DNA from: Thermococcus siculi
Lineage (GTDB): Archaea > Methanobacteriota_B > Thermococci > Thermococcales > Thermococcaceae
Assembly (NCBI RefSeq): GCF_002214505.1
Contig: NZ_CP015103.1
Location: forward strand, 1,736,001 to 1,800,000
Direction of reading: 5' to 3'
DNA: 64,000 nucleotides
Positions 60,601 to 64,000 of this stretch are shown here, in pieces; the first letter of the stretch is position 1, and every line of letters starts with the position of its first letter. Made by a program: the position numbers and the translations under genes. The notes under the pieces were generated by a model, which saw only the letters and a list, made by a program, of their open reading frames with translations, did not search any database and was not told the origin of the DNA.

Positions 60601-63600
60601 GAGCGTTACCCTCTTCGCGAGATGGAGCGACGTCCACCTGAGGAGTGCCGTCCTCTGGAGCAACACCACCTTCGCCGACGGCGTTTTCATCTGGGAGAAG
60701 ACACCACTGGAAATAGCTGACGGCTGGAGCAACTGGACGGTGAGCATCACCGAGGAGATGGCTGGAAAGACCTTCTGCTGGTACATGGTTGCGAACGACA
60801 CCTTCGGGAACGAAAACGAGAGTGAAGAGTGGTGCTTCAGCGTCGAAGAGAGGCTGAGAATAATCTCCTTCTCGCCTGAGGAAGAAGAGGTAACCATGTG
60901 GGACAACGGGAGCGTTGCCTTCTCGATTACCCTCAACCAGGTTGCGAACATCACCTGGTTCGTGAACGGGAGTGAAGTTAAGAGGGAAGAAAGCTCAAGC
61001 TCGGAATACGTAAATTCAAGCCTCGTTCCCGGCCTCTGGAACGTCAGTGTAAGGGCAACAAGCGGCGGTGAAGAAGTTGGGCACTCCTGGAGGCTCGTCG
61101 TCCTCACCGACACAACTCCACCCTCCCTTTCCTTCGTTCCACCGACGCCGGAAAACGGCTCCCTCATTGGAACTTCTACCGTTACGTTCAGCCTCACGTC
61201 AAACGAGGCCCTCAGCGGTGCGGTTCTTTACCTCGATGGAACTCCGCATCCGATGGAGGGGGGCGGGCGGAACTGGCACGCTACGCTCGAAGTTCCAGAG
61301 GGGGAGCATTCTTTCTACGCCTCCGGAACAGACCTTCACGGCAACGAAAACACGACGGAGATCAGAACGTTCGAGGTTGATACTGAGGCACCGCGCTACC
61401 TCTCCTACGGCCAGGAAAAGGATTCAGTTCTCCAAGGGGAAGTGATAGAGGTCTACTCCCTCTGGGACGAGGCCCATCCCGAGGTGGCACAACTCGAAAC
61501 CAACGCGACAGAAAGCGGTACCTGGGAGGCCGTGGAGACCGCCGAATACTCCGACTGGGCGAACTTCACGATAGACACCTCAGAACTTTCAGCGGGAACC
61601 TACTGCTGGCGCATCAGGGCCTACGACGAGCTTGAGAGGGAGAACGCGACTCCTGAGACCTGTTTCCTCGTGGAGGAGCCGCTAAAGCTAATATCATTCT
61701 CTCCGGAAGCCGAAGAGGTTAGCTATTCGGACAACGAAACAGCCTCTTTCTCCGTAACTCTCAACCAAATTGCAAACGTCACCTGGTTCGTCAACGGCAC
61801 GGAAGTCCTGAGCGAAGAGGGGATCACATCAATTTACACCAACTCGACGCTCCTAATTGGCCTCTGGAACGTGAGCGTGAGGGCAAGCAATGAGAACGGA
61901 GAAGTCTCCCACTGGTGGTTAATGCGTGTTGAGGAAGCAGACACAACTCCACCGGCGCTCTGGTTCGTGGAGCCGACGCCTTCCAACGGAAGCTTCCTCA
62001 ATACTAACGAAGTAACCTTCAGGCTCCTGTCAAACAAAGCCCTCTCGTCGGCGGTTCTGGTGCTTGACGGGGAAAGCCACGAGATGAATGGAGAAGGAAC
62101 CGAATGGACGCTTGAGCTTACCTTACCCGAGGGAACCCACACCTTCCACGCCGAGGCCGTTGATATGGCAGGAAACGCCAACGAGACGGAAGAGAGGAGC
62201 TTTACGGTGGATACCACCCCACCCACTCTGACGTTTGTGCCCTCAACACCGGAGAACGGTTCCCTCCTAAACCGCACCTCCGTTACAGTCAGTATAAGAG
62301 CCGACGAAGACCTGAGTTCCGCGGTTCTCGAAATCGACGGCGTTAACCACACGATGAGCGGATCCGGAAGGGAGTGGAACTTCACGATCAGAGTCTCGGA
62401 GGGAGGCCATAGCTTCAGGGTCTACGGCTTCGACTGGGCCGGCAACGTTGGAACGAGCGGAGTGAGGACCTTCACGATTGATACGACCCCACCGGAGATA
62501 GAGTTCCTTCCCCCAACACCGGCCAACGGTTCTACCCTCAACACGAGTGGGATAACCGTCGGAATAACCGCCAGCGAAGTTCTGAGGGGGGCGTTCCTGG
62601 AGCTTGACGGGGTTAACTACAGCATGACGAACCGCGGAGCGGAGTGGTGGTGCAACGTTACCGTCCCCGAGGGCGACCACAGGATCAGGGCATATGCAAT
62701 TGATCTGGCGGGGAACAGAGGAAGGAGCAGAACTCTGAACTTCACGATTGATCTGACGCTGCCAGAGGCGACGTTCATTGAGCCGACGCCCGCCGATGGT
62801 TCCGTAACCTCTTCAACCACGATCGAGTTCAGGATAACCCCCAGCGAGAAACTATCGGAAGCGGTGCTGCACATTGATGGGGAAACCCATACCATGACGA
62901 GGCAGGACACCTACTGGACGGTAACCCTGACCCTCCCCGAGGGAGACCACACGTTCCAGGCGGAAGTGACGGACGAAGCTGGCAACAGGGGGCTTACGGA
63001 GGAGAGACGCTTCACAATCGACACCACACCCCCAAGCATAGCCTTCGTTCCACCCACTCCGGAGAACGGCTCGCTCCAGGGGGCGTACGTCTACAGGTTC
63101 GCAATCAACGCGAGCGAGAACCTCACCTCTGCGGTGCTCGAGCTGGATGGGACGAACATAACCCTCTCCGGCTCGGGGAGGCACTGGGAATCGGACGTAA
63201 TAAGCTTGAACAGTGGGTCACACAGCTTCAGGGTTTACGGGCAGGATTTGGCGGGGAACCTCGGAGAGAGCGAGTTCAGAGTTTTTGAGGTGGACAACAC
63301 GCCACCCAGCGTCGAAGAACGGCTCGCAAACCTCACGGTCATCTCCTACGTGGGTGACGTGGTCTACGCAAAGGCAGAGAGGAAGAGCCGGGCGGGGGTG
63401 ATTCTCAACGCGAGCGATGAGCATCCCGGCCTCTACACCGTTGACTTCAACCCGGATGCCAACACCCCGCAGGAGGGCTGGTACAGGCTGGAGGAAGGTA
63501 CTTACCTGAGCGGCGAGCCTTTCTTCATCCCCTTCAACACGAGCGAGGAAGCCTACGTGATCTACGCGGTGAACGTTGGGGATTCGCTGGGGAACTTTGG

Positions 63601-64000
63601 GTACTTCAGGTACTTCTACCTCACCGTCGAGGACACGACGCCTCCGGCCAGAATAGAGACCCTCTACGTTGGAACCTTCGTCGGGGGGGCCGAGATAGGC
63701 TGGATCAATCCAAGCGATGACGACTTCGACCACACGGAACTCTGGATAGGGGAGAACCTCGCTGGAAACTTCACGGGCGAACCGGGGAGCAGCAGTGGTT
63801 ACACCGCCTACCTAACTCCGGGCGAGACCTACAACGTCTCCGTAATCCCCGTTGACAGGTACGGGAACAGGGGAGAGCCAACCTGGAGAACCGTCACCAT
63901 TCCGTATCCGGACCTGAGCGAGGCAACCTACATTCCGCCGACGCCCGAGAACGGAACGGAACTGCCACCAGACACCCGGAACGTCACGGTTAAGGTGAGT
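57680..64000 (+). CDS. Giant secreted repeat protein, 3' end beyond the window
   Basis: Open from the ATG at 57680 (GGGGTGAT upstream) to the last base: at least 2107 aa. Signal peptide about 1-26; Ig-like part; FnIII-like module (about 140-220); a parallel beta-helix region like NosD/pectate lyase (about 270-500: NNVTLRDLTV, GNTVTVNGDGADGIE, HDNTVG); a domain with TQFSIFAPLAQA near 575-585; then many Ig-like modules. Nine contain (F/Y)(V/I/L/A)xPTPxxG, near 59478, 60297, 61139, 61970, 62240, 62510, 62782, 63051 and 63938. The first three units are about 830 bp long (three modules each), the later ones about 270 bp (90 aa). Sequons are abundant. Likely cell-surface adhesion or S-layer-associated. 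Confidence 0.88.
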   Translation, partial: MKKLVILLIYLLLASYLNMGFVGFAQVGANGKGGYSNMHLNGVENGVDVGYTPEAPEGGSLEVTILSPEEKIYNTTTIDLNVTANKPVDEWRYSLNGGKNITFTPNTTITAEEGENSLEVYALAGDESAMAQVSFYVQVNDTTPPGTVRNLHHEVGSDYILWTWENPEDKDFDEALVYIDGKFEGGTADGEWLLDGLSPGETHTIGILTNDTSGNVNTTWVNDTATTLTPSETVYVNESGWWYEGGAFNPSETPLQSGIGAAPENGTVVVLHGNYGESVEIDKPLTLRSSGLAVIEGDGSELDEGVKPVVYISADNVTLRDLTVASSISNIGIWLDGVHNCTFEGSNVTITEASEDFRYGVYLSYGGGNTVRNNGISVFGFQGVGVYVYEEEGRSDVYGNTVTVNGDGADGIEVFYTSADVHDNTVGISGITENSGYALYLYLAGNSGVDDNDVATSLNEANAWAITVVGEFSGTLSGNQINDLSVDIRCPGDCMVRGVGESERPAPPEGYSDIDEFLEASADTWLYLTFHYDDFTLEGLNEDSLGIWRFSEGWTLDGVSDPSLDTVENTVGANLTQFSIFAPLAQAEEDTTPPVLTFVEPTPEDGSLLDDSTVTINVTANENLTSAFLEFDGVNHTMAGSGREWSYTLSVSDGSHSFRVYGQDLAGNNGTSEERSFEVDTQAPTYTSVGQDRDDVPQGETLHVYAFWSDPHLEEALLHTNISGSWEVLDGFSFEGTSGWSNFSISMDEPGLYCWYIEGTDELGHSNETPIYCFEVHSPPEVISYSPESPVESYVGDSVTFTVTANGVVNVTWYVGEDEVKREENVQTSSYTGSMPAEGEYSVYAVIENAYGSLTHYWTWYVYERPGFVISFADPTPEDGAMLNVRTVTINVTSSFELDNATLEWNGANESMSGSGESWWLTKENLPDGDYTFRVYGSADGVTNRTEERTIEVDATPPELLESGQSTDLAHVGESVTLFARWSDVHLRSAVLWSNTTFADGVFIWEKTPLEIADGWSNWTVSITEEMAGKTFCWYMVANDTFGNENESEEWCFSVEERLRIISFSPEEEEVTMWDNGSVAFSITLNQVANITWFVNGSEVKREESSSSEYVNSSLVPGLWNVSVRATSGGEEVGHSWRLVVLTDTTPPSLSFVPPTPENGSLIGTSTVTFSLTSNEALSGAVLYLDGTPHPMEGGGRNWHATLEVPEGEHSFYASGTDLHGNENTTEIRTFEVDTEAPRYLSYGQEKDSVLQGEVIEVYSLWDEAHPEVAQLETNATESGTWEAVETAEYSDWANFTIDTSELSAGTYCWRIRAYDELERENATPETCFLVEEPLKLISFSPEAEEVSYSDNETASFSVTLNQIANVTWFVNGTEVLSEEGITSIYTNSTLLIGLWNVSVRASNENGEVSHWWLMRVEEADTTPPALWFVEPTPSNGSFLNTNEVTFRLLSNKALSSAVLVLDGESHEMNGEGTEWTLELTLPEGTHTFHAEAVDMAGNANETEERSFTVDTTPPTLTFVPSTPENGSLLNRTSVTVSIRADEDLSSAVLEIDGVNHTMSGSGREWNFTIRVSEGGHSFRVYGFDWAGNVGTSGVRTFTIDTTPPEIEFLPPTPANGSTLNTSGITVGITASEVLRGAFLELDGVNYSMTNRGAEWWCNVTVPEGDHRIRAYAIDLAGNRGRSRTLNFTIDLTLPEATFIEPTPADGSVTSSTTIEFRITPSEKLSEAVLHIDGETHTMTRQDTYWTVTLTLPEGDHTFQAEVTDEAGNRGLTEERRFTIDTTPPSIAFVPPTPENGSLQGAYVYRFAINASENLTSAVLELDGTNITLSGSGRHWESDVISLNSGSHSFRVYGQDLAGNLGESEFRVFEVDNTPPSVEERLANLTVISYVGDVVYAKAERKSRAGVILNASDEHPGLYTVDFNPDANTPQEGWYRLEEGTYLSGEPFFIPFNTSEEAYVIYAVNVGDSLGNFGYFRYFYLTVEDTTPPARIETLYVGTFVGGAEIGWINPSDDDFDHTELWIGENLAGNFTGEPGSSSGYTAYLTPGETYNVSVIPVDRYGNRGEPTWRTVTIPYPDLSEATYIPPTPENGTELPPDTRNVTVKVS

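Noticed and set aside
57680-64000. Numerous antisense frames (60-240 aa) under the giant gene
   Set aside because: They are produced by the repeated GC-rich sense sequence, have no ribosome sites and share no family features.
1-64000. Search for tRNA, rRNA and C/D box RNA genes and CRISPR arrays
   Set aside because: No T-loop/anticodon pattern, no rRNA core sequence, and no regularly spaced direct repeats were found by eye; only a single repeat-like element at the left edge remains.

Overview
The window is chromosomal DNA of a hyperthermophilic euryarchaeon of the order Thermococcales, most probably a Thermococcus (moderately GC-rich coding DNA). The basis is a set of near-textbook Thermococcales proteins: the GltPh-type aspartate transporter, the 281-aa DhnA-type fructose-bisphosphate aldolase, prefoldin alpha, Alba, AlaX, an Lhr-type helicase, DUF257 and DUF835 proteins. 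Starts follow the archaeal pattern throughout: a GGTGAT/GGAGGT ribosome site and a TTTAAA/TTTATA box 25-40 nt upstream of many starts. No tRNA, rRNA or intact CRISPR array was seen.

Layout. 0-3.9 kb: cas1-cas2-cas4-cas3 (type I adaptation genes plus HD-helicase), preceded by a CRISPR-repeat-like sequence at the window edge. 3.9-10.2 kb: a 45-aa mini-gene, an EEP-family hydrolase, DUF257, AlaX, a secreted membrane-anchored protein, a GltPh-like symporter and a biotin protein ligase. 10.2-13 kb: aldolase and a biotin-carrying carboxyltransferase/decarboxylase, the likely substrate of the ligase. 13.1-17.5 kb: CstA, two small paralogues, an ArsA/Get3-like ATPase, a MIP18-family protein and a membrane protein. 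17.5-23.6 kb: VapBC, a lipase-like hydrolase, membrane proteins, a HEXXH metalloprotein, PurA and a nucleotide-sugar epimerase. 23.6-25 kb: an AT-richer secreted DUF2341 protein. 25-31.8 kb: prefoldin alpha, then a metal/Fe-S cluster of two ferredoxin-containing MinD-like ATPases, three NifX-like proteins, DUF364, an MBL hydrolase, DUF2250 and a methyltransferase-like membrane protein. 32-36 kb: SDR, ABM, DUF296, ChrB-domain and QueD proteins and a DUF134 regulator. 36-37.9 kb: AT-rich, non-coding or decayed DNA bounded in part by an imperfect inverted repeat, probably a dead mobile element. 37.9-42.7 kb: PurB, Alba, a membrane HTH regulator, a CBS/zinc protein, THEP1 and MtnA. 42.7-46 kb: a secreted DUF6345-like protein with a caspase-type His/Cys pattern and its tail-to-head partner. 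46-57.4 kb: Fe-ADH, an MFS exporter with a perfect operator palindrome, Lhr, an archaeal ATPase flanked by copies of an 18-bp repeat, an M20 peptidase, an MBL hydrolase, DUF504, a rubrerythrin-DUF835 fusion and TatD. 57.7 kb to the end: a giant secreted repeat protein still open at the window edge (at least 2107 residues).

The most promising leads are the NifX/MinD-ferredoxin cluster with a shared TGTGCATANGCNCA site near its promoters; the repeat-like element that supplies the cas1 ribosome site; the ATPase gene whose ribosome site is locked in a perfect 11-bp hairpin and is repeated at its other end; the DUF6345-like peptidase pair; and the CstA/ArsA/MIP18 operon.
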